Assembly: GCA_003150235.1 (NCBI GenBank)
Contig: QAMW01000033.1
Coordinates: 62,001 to 126,000, forward strand
From: Bacteroidales bacterium
GTDB taxonomy: Bacteria; Bacteroidota; Bacteroidia; Bacteroidales; Muribaculaceae
Direction: 5' to 3'
Length of the DNA: 64,000 nucleotides
Position 1 is the first letter of the stretch. Each line of letters begins with the position of its first letter. The position numbers and the translations under genes were made by a program. Shown here in pieces: positions 45,224 through 54,007 of the stretch. The notes beneath the pieces were generated by a model. It had not been told where the DNA came from. It searched no databases and saw only the letters and a list, made by a program, of their open reading frames with translations.

Positions 45224-45254
45224 CAAAGTTAGGCATAGTTTTCGATACTTGCAA
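45224..45254 (-). promoter_or_regulatory. Promoter of tRNA-Ser
   Basis: On the minus strand TTTG, 20 bases, TAACTTTG (45231-45224): a textbook Bacteroidota vegetative promoter with transcription starting near 45217, 24 bases before the tRNA. Confidence 0.75.
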
Positions 45255-45364
45255 ATTTTTCTCATGTTTTATCAAAGAAAGTTTGAATTTAGGTGAGATA
45301 ATTCTCAGGTCATGAAAATGCATCTTCAATAGTAATATCCTGACTTAAACTGTATTAAATCATT

Positions 45365-47821
45365 TTATCGTTTTAACTTCTTTTCAAGCATCTTGATATA
45401 ATACCCTCCTACTACCGAACGCGCCTGAAAACCTTTCTTGTCAGCACGGTCGGTAAATATCCAGTCACTCATAGGCACACGTTGCGGAGTTTCATTCATG
45501 AATCTGTGTACCGGACTTATGAATTCCATAAATGTAGCTTTATCCGGAGCCATTGTTGCCGTCCACATAATCCAGTCGGTTTTAGAATATGTCTCGCGAT
45601 TGTCAAGAGGAAGCCCATATTCATTTTGCTTGCTGAGATAATACGGAATCTCCTTACTCATTATTACAGGTGAGAATATGTTGTAGCCAAGAAGCTTGTC
45701 CCACACAAGATTATATTTTTGACTCCATGTGCCCGGCTTATCGAATGTAAGCCTGTAATGATCGCCGTCATCAGCAATTTTTTCCCATTCCGCAGCCATT
45801 TCACGAGCTTTTGCAAAATACTTTTCAGCTACACTTTTTTTACCAAGCATTTCAGCGAGCCTTGCGTATGAAGCAATGCCAAGTATAGCCTTGATGGAAA
45901 GGTTGGCATTATGGGCGAAGTGTCCGGCGAAGTCGTCAGTACACAACTGGTTTTCAGGGTCAAGTCCATTTTGAGCCAGATAATCAGCCCAGGTTGATAG
46001 AACATTCCAGTGCTTTTCGGCATAATTCGCATTTCCTTCCACTGCAGCGAGGGCACCACATAGTATAAGTATGTTCCCCGACTCTTCTATCGGCATGTCA
46101 CCATTATAAGTCTGCCCGTTAGCCAGCGGATATGTGCCGACATCATGAGCGGCAAAAGGCTTGGTCCATCGACCGCTCTCAGAATAATAAAATATATGAT
46201 TAATCATTCCTTTGACGAGCTCGGGATTGTAAAAGAGATAGAGCGGCGATGAAGGATAGGTTATATCAACCGTCCCGATTGAACCGTTACTGAAGTTTTC
46301 CTTCGAGAGCCAAAGTAAATCACCTTGAGGCGACTCCACCAGCTTATGAGCGGCAATCGACTGCCGATAAGCCAACGCACAAAGTTCAGCATACTCTTCG
46401 CCACCGACGGCACAAGCATCTGACATGAGACCACGGTCAAACTCGCGTGTTGCTTTCATCACTCCATCATAATCGTCTGCAGCAAGTTTCAACTGGGCGA
46501 TAATGTCGGAATTACCCTCGCGGTTCCAGTACGGGCGAAGATTTTGATTGAAATACTGGATAGGACTGATATCATCGTAAGCAATCATTATATATCCGGA
46601 AGCATTTTTGCATTTTCCTTCCGAAATTACAAGACCCGCTCCGAGGGCATCGGGGACGGATTTTACTTTAACATGGGAAACAAACGACTTCCGTGCACTC
46701 TTCGGATCAGCAGTCCATGCCTTGCATTTATCTGACACGGAAGCCATATAGAATGTACCCCAATCAATGCGGATACCGTCACCACTTTTGCCAAGTACAT
46801 TCTGGTCAACACTTGACATAGTCGCCGCCACGACCCCATCAATATCGACCACTGAAGCGACCGACTTCTGCGACACATCGTCTATACACCATTCACGACC
46901 CGCCTCAAAGTACAGACTTACATCGTGAGACTTTCCGTCTGTGCTGGCGAGTTTGTAACTTATATAGTTGACGGGGCGACTCAGCAGGTCAAGGTTATCA
47001 AGAAAAACAGGAGCCGTGAAACTTAGATTAAGCGCGACAGGACCACATTCAAAAGTATAGTCGGTATTCATAGGAAATACCGTACACGACATCTGCCGGG
47101 CGGTACCGGCGAGTTGACGGGAAGCAGTATCCTCTATTTCAAGTCCGAAGTCAAGGAAAGCGACTCCGCCACGATCACGACACCAGGCAGCAATCAGATT
47201 CTTGCCTGGGCGCAACGATTTACGCGCTTCACCGGAGAGCAGCAGACGCACACCTTTATGCCACTCATTGCCGGTGTCCACGACTTTTATACCATTAATA
47301 TATATTATCGCATCATCATCGTGAGAATAATTTAGATAAATTGGTTTGTCGCCAAGTTTCGAAGGAAGTGTCACCTCTCGTCTCACCCAAATTTCGTCTG
47401 TATTCCACAAAGTTTTTGCCAACGGCTTTTCAGAGGCACTTCCGAAACCGCCTGAGGCTGTTTTCCACGAAGATGCGTCAAATGAGGGTTCAAACCAATC
47501 GGCCGACGGCTCCGACATAGTGTATTGCGCAAGCCACGCTTCGGCATTAGCCGTCGGGGCAAGAGGCAACAACACCGGCACTTCCCTTCCCATAAACCGA
47601 TATTCATGACCATCGACACTTACCACCCCTATAAGGGGAAACTCTGTCCCTGTCCAATGACGCGTGACATCGTCATAAAGGTTGTCTGCCATCGACCAGC
47701 AACTTGAATAAGGGTCAAGCGTCACAAGTGGTACTGCGGGAGCACGTAATTCAGCGGAGACAGAATTTGCGGCAAGCAAAGCTGTCGCTGTCAGATAAAA
47801 ATATAGCAATTTATTATTCAT
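45365..47821 (-). CDS. Exported glutaminase A-like protein (DUF4965/DUF5127/DUF1793 type)
   Basis: 818 residues with a signal peptide (MNNKLLYFYLTATALLAANSVSA). The mature start ELRAPAVPLVTLDPYSSCWSMADNLYDDVTRHWTG is the family signature. A jelly-roll insert of about residues 110-225 (WVRREVTLPS, LNYSHDDDAIIYINGIKVVD) resembles a galactose-binding-like domain. The C-terminal alpha/alpha toroid has DPENQLCTDDFAGHFAHNANLSIKAI. The family is named after fungal glutaminase A but in Bacteroidales is often with glycan-use genes; the substrate is uncertain. It lies 18 bases downstream of an AraC regulator on the same strand. Confidence 0.85.
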   Translation of the reverse strand: MNNKLLYFYLTATALLAANSVSAELRAPAVPLVTLDPYSSCWSMADNLYDDVTRHWTGTEFPLIGVVSVDGHEYRFMGREVPVLLPLAPTANAEAWLAQYTMSEPSADWFEPSFDASSWKTASGGFGSASEKPLAKTLWNTDEIWVRREVTLPSKLGDKPIYLNYSHDDDAIIYINGIKVVDTGNEWHKGVRLLLSGEARKSLRPGKNLIAAWCRDRGGVAFLDFGLEIEDTASRQLAGTARQMSCTVFPMNTDYTFECGPVALNLSFTAPVFLDNLDLLSRPVNYISYKLASTDGKSHDVSLYFEAGREWCIDDVSQKSVASVVDIDGVVAATMSSVDQNVLGKSGDGIRIDWGTFYMASVSDKCKAWTADPKSARKSFVSHVKVKSVPDALGAGLVISEGKCKNASGYIMIAYDDISPIQYFNQNLRPYWNREGNSDIIAQLKLAADDYDGVMKATREFDRGLMSDACAVGGEEYAELCALAYRQSIAAHKLVESPQGDLLWLSKENFSNGSIGTVDITYPSSPLYLFYNPELVKGMINHIFYYSESGRWTKPFAAHDVGTYPLANGQTYNGDMPIEESGNILILCGALAAVEGNANYAEKHWNVLSTWADYLAQNGLDPENQLCTDDFAGHFAHNANLSIKAILGIASYARLAEMLGKKSVAEKYFAKAREMAAEWEKIADDGDHYRLTFDKPGTWSQKYNLVWDKLLGYNIFSPVIMSKEIPYYLSKQNEYGLPLDNRETYSKTDWIMWTATMAPDKATFMEFISPVHRFMNETPQRVPMSDWIFTDRADKKGFQARSVVGGYYIKMLEKKLKR

Positions 47822-47839
47822 AATGTGTTGATTTTAAAT

Positions 47840-48658
47840 TCAGTTTTCATTGTTTTTTCTCATGGTTCTGGGCGTAACGCCAAACCGCGACTTAAACAAA
47901 CGGTTAAAATATGTCACATTTGCAAAGCCGATATCATAGGCTATCTCCGCAATATTGTCATCGGTATGCCGTAACCGTTCGAGAGCCTTTTCAAGACGAT
48001 AGCCGTTGACATATTCCGAAAATGATTTTCCGCAATGACGCCGCATAAACGTACAGAATGCCGACTTGTTCATCCCTGCATAGGCTGCAATCTCATCAAG
48101 CGTGATGTCGCGGGAATAATTGCAGGAACAGAACACGCGTATCCTCTCCATACGCCGTTCCGACTTACCAAGATTACAATTCGTGCCGACAGTACGGCAA
48201 CCTGCCGTATTTGCAGCCATCATAATCAATTCAATCATCATCGGTAGCCGCGCTTCCTGACTGATATCGCGCATCGACCATAACAACCCGGATATGCGTT
48301 CACGGATCTCACCGGCGTAAGCAATAGCCCCGGCAAGAGATTTCAACCGGTCAACAGCCGGCTTTGACTCAGGAAAAATGAGTTTCATACCATCGAGTAC
48401 CGACGGGGCAAAGAACACTGCGATATTAATTATATTACCGTCGATATCAACCGTAGACGAATCAAAATTCCACTCGTGAGGTATGCCGGGAGGTATCAGG
48501 ATGACTTCACCCTCAGCCATCGGCTCTGTCTCATCTCCTACAGTACGGCTGCCGGCACCACATATCACATAAGCCAACTCCCATGCGTGATGTGAATGTC
48601 TTTCGATCTGCCTGCCGGGAGGCAAACACACATAATCGTATGTAAATGCCGCTTTCAT
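47840..48658 (-). CDS. AraC family transcriptional regulator with cupin sensor
   Basis: 272 residues from ATG 48658 (MKAAFTYDYVCLPPGRQIERHSHHAWELAYV). The N-terminal cupin (HSHHAWEL, MAEGEVILIPPGIPHEW) binds an effector, and the C-terminal two helix-turn-helices (ITLDEIAAYAGMNKSAFCTF, NIAEIAYDIGFANVTYFNRLFKSRFGVTP) bind DNA. The longer frame starts in promoter DNA. It likely controls itself and the glutaminase-like gene downstream. The candidate -7 box is only 4 bases before the ATG, so the mRNA may be leaderless. Confidence 0.9.
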   Translation of the reverse strand: MKAAFTYDYVCLPPGRQIERHSHHAWELAYVICGAGSRTVGDETEPMAEGEVILIPPGIPHEWNFDSSTVDIDGNIINIAVFFAPSVLDGMKLIFPESKPAVDRLKSLAGAIAYAGEIRERISGLLWSMRDISQEARLPMMIELIMMAANTAGCRTVGTNCNLGKSERRMERIRVFCSCNYSRDITLDEIAAYAGMNKSAFCTFMRRHCGKSFSEYVNGYRLEKALERLRHTDDNIAEIAYDIGFANVTYFNRLFKSRFGVTPRTMRKNNEN

Positions 48659-48662
48659 GTAG

Positions 48663-48670
48663 CAAATATA
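48663..48670 (-). promoter_or_regulatory. Candidate -7 element next to the AraC start
   Basis: TATATTTG on the minus strand; the G is 4 bases from the predicted ATG, so either the transcript is leaderless or this match is accidental. Confidence 0.35.
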
Positions 48671-48764
48671 GCCTAAATATTTCAAATCAGCCTTGATAAA
48701 GCGCAACAACATAACACTAAACACTTTTATATTTACCATTTTTACGGATTATGGCACGGGGGCT

Positions 48765-48795
48765 TGCAGGATGAAAAAATTTGTTACTAACTTTG
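48765..48795 (+). promoter_or_regulatory. Promoter of second AraC regulator
   Basis: TTG (48765-48767), 20 bases, TAACTTTG (48788-48795). Transcription is expected near 48801, about 15 bases before the ATG at 48816. Confidence 0.65.
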
Positions 48796-48815
48796 TATCA
48801 AAACGAAATCGCCTC

Positions 48816-49727
48816 ATGGAAAATATCTCCCGACTTAAATCAATCGATGAGTATAACAGGATATTAGGTACGCGCACTCAGCATCCATTGGTATCGGTTG
48901 CCGATTTTTCAGAAATCGAGCGTATTCCTCACGTATGCAAGGAGTTCAGTTTTTACTGCATATTTTTCAAAGAGCTGGAATGTGGCACATTCCAATACGG
49001 ACGCAGCCAATATGACTATCAGGAAGGGACATTGCTGTTCATCTCTCCGGGACAGATTGCAGGGGTCAACGACGGCGGCTACACCTATAATCCCAAAGGG
49101 CTTGCACTGATGTTTCATCCCGATTTCCTGTACGGCACTCCCCTCGCCAACCGGATGAAAGACTATTCGTTTTTTTCCTATGCGTCCAATGAAGCGCTCC
49201 ACATGTCTGACCGTGAAAAGGAGATCATAACAGGCTGCTTCAAGCAGATACGTGAAGAGCTCGACCATACTATTGACAAGCATACGAAGCAAATTATATC
49301 TTCTTACATCGAATCGATGTTGAACTATTGTGAACGCTTCTACGATCGTCAATTTATCACCAGGGAAGTCAGCAACCGCAATGTCATCAGTAAATTTGAA
49401 CGATATATTTCCGACTATTTCAACTCTGCCCTGCCTGCCTCCGACGGAATTCCGTCGGTACAACAATGTGCGGCTCACGTGTGCCTGTCACCCAACTATT
49501 TTGGTGACCTTATAAAACGCGAAACGGGTATCACACCGCAGGAGTATATACATAAATATATTATAAGCCTCGCCAAACATCGGCTCTCGGAGGGTGAACT
49601 GAACGTAAGTGAAATAGCCTACGAACTTGGATTCAAATACCCTCATCACCTCACCCGCATGTTCAAGAAGATGACGGGGATGACACCTAATGAATTCCGG
49701 AATTCAACTTTCGTAAGCGAAAGTTGA
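48816..49727 (+). CDS. AraC family transcriptional regulator
   Basis: 303 residues from ATG 48816 (MENISRLKSIDEYNRILG), chosen because the longer frame passes through the promoter. There is an N-terminal cupin-like sensor (YQEGTLLFISPGQIAGVNDG) and a C-terminal double HTH (PSVQQCAAHVCLSPNYFGDLI, NVSEIAYELGFKYPHHLTRMFKKMTGMTPNEF). It is divergent from the other AraC gene. The last codons and stop are supplied by a palindromic REP-like element (49705-49726), suggesting the element inserted at or across the gene end. It may regulate the flavodoxin-like reductase downstream. Confidence 0.9.
   Translation: MENISRLKSIDEYNRILGTRTQHPLVSVADFSEIERIPHVCKEFSFYCIFFKELECGTFQYGRSQYDYQEGTLLFISPGQIAGVNDGGYTYNPKGLALMFHPDFLYGTPLANRMKDYSFFSYASNEALHMSDREKEIITGCFKQIREELDHTIDKHTKQIISSYIESMLNYCERFYDRQFITREVSNRNVISKFERYISDYFNSALPASDGIPSVQQCAAHVCLSPNYFGDLIKRETGITPQEYIHKYIISLAKHRLSEGELNVSEIAYELGFKYPHHLTRMFKKMTGMTPNEFRNSTFVSES
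49705..49726. repeat. REP-like palindrome, copy 1
   Basis: CAACTTTCG-TAAG-CGAAAGTTG. Its exact reverse complement occurs at 61994-62015, and both are followed on one side by GGTTA-rich sequence. A related palindrome is at 57955-57975. It overlaps the AraC stop codon. Confidence 0.65.
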
Positions 49728-50124
49728 GGGTTATCGGGTTATGGGATGTTATAGACACAATGTCACTAACTTAAGTATTTTGCCCGCAATGGGCAAGATA
49801 AAGTTAACCGCGGGTAGTCCCGAATGGGGCACCCGTGGAAAGCAAGACCACAACAACGACGCAACCCTGAAACGGGTTGCATAAATATATGTTAATCAGG
49901 CAGCTAGGCAACCCGCCCGGGGTTGGTTCAAGGAGAGGGGCACTTGAGCCACGGGTATGCCTTCGGCATTACCCGCGGTTACCGGGATGAATCCCCTTGC
50001 GGGGATTTATTGCCTTTTCGCTTAGGTTAATGACATTGTGCCAAAGGCACGTCGCTACGTCTTGGCGATAAACCCCAAACCTTAAACCATAAACTATAAA
50101 TAGAAACTTAAATAACTAAGATTT
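49728..50124. other. Hairpin-rich intergenic array
   Basis: About 400 bases without a gene, packed with short GC hairpins: GCAACCC/GGGTTGC (49861-49880), CAACCC/GGGTTG near 49908, ATGCC/GGCAT near 49956-49968, AATCCCC/GGGGATT near 49990-50007, GTGCC/GGCAC near 50038-50050. They nest inside a 12-bp inverted repeat (49805-49816 and 49970-49981) and an inner ACCCGTGG/CCACGGGT pair (49831-49838, 49949-49956). It ends in AAACC-rich low-complexity DNA. It looks like REP-type non-autonomous repeat DNA rather than a single RNA. Confidence 0.5.
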
Positions 50125-50667
50125 ATGTCTAAGAAAGTATTGATTTTATCAGGAAGTCCGCGCCATAGGGGCAACTCCGACATTCTTTGCGACCAATTTA
50201 TGAAAGGTGCGCTTGAAGCGGGCAATGAAGTGGAAAAATTCTTTATCGCCGACCATAACATAGGATATTGCTCGGCATGTTACTACTGCCGTCATCATGA
50301 CGGGGAATGTTGCAAAAAAGACGATATGCGTCTTCTGATGCCTAAACTGCTTGAAGCCGACGTGATTGTACTCGCCACGCCGGTCTACATGTACTCCCTC
50401 TCCGCTCAGCTCAAGGCTGTAATCGACCGCGCGGTAGCACAATATGAAGTAATCCGAGACAAAGAGATGTATTACATCATGACAGCTGCCGAAGACGAGC
50501 CTAACACAATGGACACCACACTCGGCTGTCTGCGCGGATGGGCTGACTGCATCCCCGGCTCCAAGGAGATGGGTGTGATATATGGCAAAGGCGTCTACGA
50601 AAAAGGCGAAGTCCTCTCCACCCCCGCCTTCAACGAAGCATACCAAATGGGCAAATCCGTCAAATAA
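50125..50667 (+). CDS. Flavodoxin-fold NAD(P)H-dependent FMN reductase family protein
   Basis: 180 residues. The FMN phosphate loop SGSPRHRGNSD is at residues 10-20. CSACYYCRHHDGECCKKDDM carries several cysteines, as in iron-sulfur flavoprotein-like or multimeric flavodoxin (WrbA-like) members. ATPVYMYSLSAQLKAVIDRA is the conserved second flavin segment. It is probably a cytoplasmic quinone or flavin reductase. It lies between the hairpin array and the convergent hsdR with only 5 bases to the hsdR stop. Confidence 0.88.
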   Translation: MSKKVLILSGSPRHRGNSDILCDQFMKGALEAGNEVEKFFIADHNIGYCSACYYCRHHDGECCKKDDMRLLMPKLLEADVIVLATPVYMYSLSAQLKAVIDRAVAQYEVIRDKEMYYIMTAAEDEPNTMDTTLGCLRGWADCIPGSKEMGVIYGKGVYEKGEVLSTPAFNEAYQMGKSVK

Positions 50668-50672
50668 TCGGA

Positions 50673-53600
50673 TTATGCGGCGGCGATTGAATTGTGCAAA
50701 AGAGTGACAAACTCACCGACTTTGTGGAACTTGCCGGGGAAGATGATATCTTCATCGGCATCATCAAAGGGAGACTCGTTGAGAAGCACGTCAACCTGAA
50801 TATCTCCATTCTGACACACATAGTTGAGGATGCTTTCGAGATACTCCTCTTGCTCCGATGTCAACTGATTGGTTGAAATAAAATCAGTAAATATCTCAAC
50901 GGCTTTCTTTCTGTCAACCCCTTGAAGTTTGCGGATAAATCCACCGATGGGGATGTCAGAATCAAGCTGTTCACGTTTAAGGAAGTGCTCATAATCTTCT
51001 TTCGTGCCCAACTCTTTCCAGAATATACGTTCAAGCTCATCTACATCCTGAGATGTGAGTTGTTCGATATTCTGGATTTTTTGAAGCACCGGCATATCAC
51101 GATGTTCTGCAAGGAAGTCGAGAACCTTCTGACGATATGTCATTGTAGATTTGAGTTGTCCTGCTTCTCCGGCAAAAGTCACATCATCGTCAATATTTAC
51201 GTCAAACGTACGCCCCGATTTACCGGTAAGGAACCGGAGCAGATCACGAAGCTCGACACGCATGTGTTCAATCGAAGAAAGCGACTTGTTTTCCCAATAG
51301 TTAGGAGTCAGTATCTCATTGATTAGGTCGATTTTAGCCATGACCTGCGGAACTGTTCCAAGCTTTGACAGTCCTTGGGATATCATGGTTATCTTCTCCT
51401 CATAGCGACTGGCATCAAATGTGTCATCAAGAAGCGACAACTGCACGTAGAGGGAAAGCATATCGAATTTAAGCGCGGATTCATCGTCACCCATCGCAGG
51501 GAGCAACGGTGCAACCTCGCGTTTAATATCATCGACACCCACCGCATTAAGGACTATCCAATTTGCCTTGTTTCGGTAATACGCCACGGTTTCCCAATGG
51601 TTTCTTACAGAGACATGATTGTCGTTGAGCTGCATGATTTGGGCATGAAGATTGTCCTTCAGCTCATCATGCCAGTTCTTTTCCCAGCTTCCGTCAATCT
51701 GATATTGTGCAGACTGAAGCAGCAATGCGATATCGGCTCTAAGTCCGAACAGACGCTCGGTAAGCGACTGTGTTCTCACCGGTTCAATTCCTTCAGGATG
51801 CTCCCCGAAATAATCGAAATTGCCACACCAGTCAAAGATATAGAACTCCTCCTTGTGGCGACCGGGACCGAAAATATCCTCCGATAGACGGGTGCCACGC
51901 CCAATCATTTGCCAGAACTTGATTCGCGAGCGTACGCGCTTGAAGAAAACAAGATTCAGAATGTCAGGGACATCAATACCGGTATCAAGCATATCGACTG
52001 AAACCACCACCTGCGGCATTCCTCCTCTGACCTCAAATTTCTCAATGATATCCTGGGCGTATCTGATTGAATAGTCTATCTGCTTGCAGAAATCCGGGCC
52101 GAGATGCGGAAACAGGAGATTGAATCGCGCGACAATCTTTTCAGCATGTTCACGGTTCATGGCAAAAATTATCGTCTTGCCAATCTTTTCGCCACTTTCA
52201 ACCTTTATGCCTTTCTCCATCAGCTCCGTTAGCATCTTGTCGATAGTCGAGGTATTATATACATATTTGAAAATCTCGGAGTTATCGATGTCGCGCGGTT
52301 CCGGGACTTTATCGGGATCGGCGGCATCCTGAACGGCCTCCCATTCCCATATCTGCTCCATCTGCTCCCGCTCTTCGGCAGAGAGGTCGGCATATCTGAT
52401 ACCATTCTGCAACACCTCGGAATCATACTTCAATCCTCTGAACGGGCTGAGATAGCCGTCATCAACCGCTGTCTGATATTCATAGGCATAGTTTGGTTCG
52501 CCCTGTTCGAGTTCAAAGATGTCGTAGGTAGAGCGGTTTACCTGGTCTCGGGGAGTCGCCGTCAGTCCCACAATAAAGGCATCGAAGTATCGGAAAATCG
52601 CCTTGAACTTATCAAAAATGGAGCGATGTGCCTCGTCAACGATAATCAGGTCAAAACGACCTACGGAGAACGGCTTCTCATCGGCATCGACATAGTTTAT
52701 CATTGTCTGATATGTAGACAAAAGTATGCGGGCGTTCTTGTTATGATCCTTGGCGGTAAGGTCGGAGCACGTAGTCTCGGACAGATGCTTGTCAAACGCT
52801 CTTTTAGCTTGCTTTACCAGCGATGTACGGTCTGCGAGAAACAGCGTGTTCTTGACCCAGTCGGCACGAGTGAGTAGCTCGACAAGAGAAATTGCAGTTC
52901 GGGTCTTGCCGGTTCCGGTAGCCATGACCAGCAAACCACGCCGATGCTTGGTGTTGAAATGGCGACAGAGCGCATGGATTCCGGCAATCTGGTAATATCG
53001 ACCTGAAATCGCCGTGTTGACCGACAAGTCAGTGATGTCTTGGCGACCTTGCCGACGTTGGAGCAACTGAAGGTCGTCAAGGCTATGGAAAGCGGCTATC
53101 TGTCTTTTCGGGAAACCAAGGCGGTCAACCACGAAATGCTTGAAGCCGTTGGTAAAATATATCACCGGGCGGACACCATACTTCTTTTCAAGACAGTCAG
53201 CATACAATTCTGCCTGATGTTCTCCGACCACAGGGTCAATGCTTGTGCGTTTTGCCTCTATCACCGCGAGTGGCTTACGGTCAGGTCCGAATAGGACATA
53301 GTCGGCATACCCCTTTCCCTCAGCATTGGGCATACCTTCGACCTCAACCTCTATACACGCCTTACCGGGCTGTATATCTCCCTCCGTGTCAAGGACATCC
53401 CAACCTGCTTCGCGGAGCAGGAGGTCGATGAACCGACGGCGCGTCTCAGCTTCCGAAATATTATCCCATGAGATTGCAGGTCCTACAGCCGGGGCTTCTG
53501 AAACCGCCGTCTCTTCTATCTGTTCGGCAAAACCGGTTGAAGCATCAGGATTAACCTCCTGTGTTGGGATTGACACGACGGCAGCCTTTGGCAACAGCGC

Positions 53601-54005
53601 GTCATTGAATGGTGCCAGCGTTGCCAACACACGGAGTTTCAGCAATACGCCACCGATAAAATTATATAGATTCAAGACAGCGAAGTAAGATTCTCTTCTT
53701 TTCACCTGTCCCGTATGGGCACCCGCATTGCCTACCTTTCGGATATAATGCACCGCCATCATCAGCCGCTCGTCATTAACAAACTCGGTGAAAGTCGGGT
53801 CGGTCACCATGTCGAAAAGCGAGCATCTTTCCGGAAGCTCGACATTCTTCATTTGAAAGATGGCACGTGCCATCCATTCTAGACCTCTTCGTGCATTCAG
53901 AGCCGACACATCAGGGTCGGCGTATTGATTCCTTTCAGCAGCATCGCAATAACGATGTAACGTCGAAAGTTCCGGTATATCTTTAAGGTAGTCGAAGTTC
54001 ATCAT
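50673..54005 (-). CDS. hsdR: Type I restriction enzyme R subunit
   Basis: 1110-residue ATP-dependent translocase and nuclease that cleaves unmodified DNA with HsdM and HsdS. There is an N-terminal DUF4145-like helical domain (1-130), a PD-(D/E)XK nuclease (D235 in YADYVLFGPD, E250-A-K252), Walker A ATGTGKT at 362-368, DEAH in IIVDEAHRS, GLTATPRD, and MIGRGTRL (motif VI). The composition is GC-richer than the two genes just upstream. It is the last gene of the hsdM-hsdS-54008 gene-hsdR operon; 2 bases separate it from the unknown gene. Confidence 0.95.
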   Translation of the reverse strand: MMNFDYLKDIPELSTLHRYCDAAERNQYADPDVSALNARRGLEWMARAIFQMKNVELPERCSLFDMVTDPTFTEFVNDERLMMAVHYIRKVGNAGAHTGQVKRRESYFAVLNLYNFIGGVLLKLRVLATLAPFNDALLPKAAVVSIPTQEVNPDASTGFAEQIEETAVSEAPAVGPAISWDNISEAETRRRFIDLLLREAGWDVLDTEGDIQPGKACIEVEVEGMPNAEGKGYADYVLFGPDRKPLAVIEAKRTSIDPVVGEHQAELYADCLEKKYGVRPVIYFTNGFKHFVVDRLGFPKRQIAAFHSLDDLQLLQRRQGRQDITDLSVNTAISGRYYQIAGIHALCRHFNTKHRRGLLVMATGTGKTRTAISLVELLTRADWVKNTLFLADRTSLVKQAKRAFDKHLSETTCSDLTAKDHNKNARILLSTYQTMINYVDADEKPFSVGRFDLIIVDEAHRSIFDKFKAIFRYFDAFIVGLTATPRDQVNRSTYDIFELEQGEPNYAYEYQTAVDDGYLSPFRGLKYDSEVLQNGIRYADLSAEEREQMEQIWEWEAVQDAADPDKVPEPRDIDNSEIFKYVYNTSTIDKMLTELMEKGIKVESGEKIGKTIIFAMNREHAEKIVARFNLLFPHLGPDFCKQIDYSIRYAQDIIEKFEVRGGMPQVVVSVDMLDTGIDVPDILNLVFFKRVRSRIKFWQMIGRGTRLSEDIFGPGRHKEEFYIFDWCGNFDYFGEHPEGIEPVRTQSLTERLFGLRADIALLLQSAQYQIDGSWEKNWHDELKDNLHAQIMQLNDNHVSVRNHWETVAYYRNKANWIVLNAVGVDDIKREVAPLLPAMGDDESALKFDMLSLYVQLSLLDDTFDASRYEEKITMISQGLSKLGTVPQVMAKIDLINEILTPNYWENKSLSSIEHMRVELRDLLRFLTGKSGRTFDVNIDDDVTFAGEAGQLKSTMTYRQKVLDFLAEHRDMPVLQKIQNIEQLTSQDVDELERIFWKELGTKEDYEHFLKREQLDSDIPIGGFIRKLQGVDRKKAVEIFTDFISTNQLTSEQEEYLESILNYVCQNGDIQVDVLLNESPFDDADEDIIFPGKFHKVGEFVTLLHNSIAAA

Positions 54006-54007
54006 TC

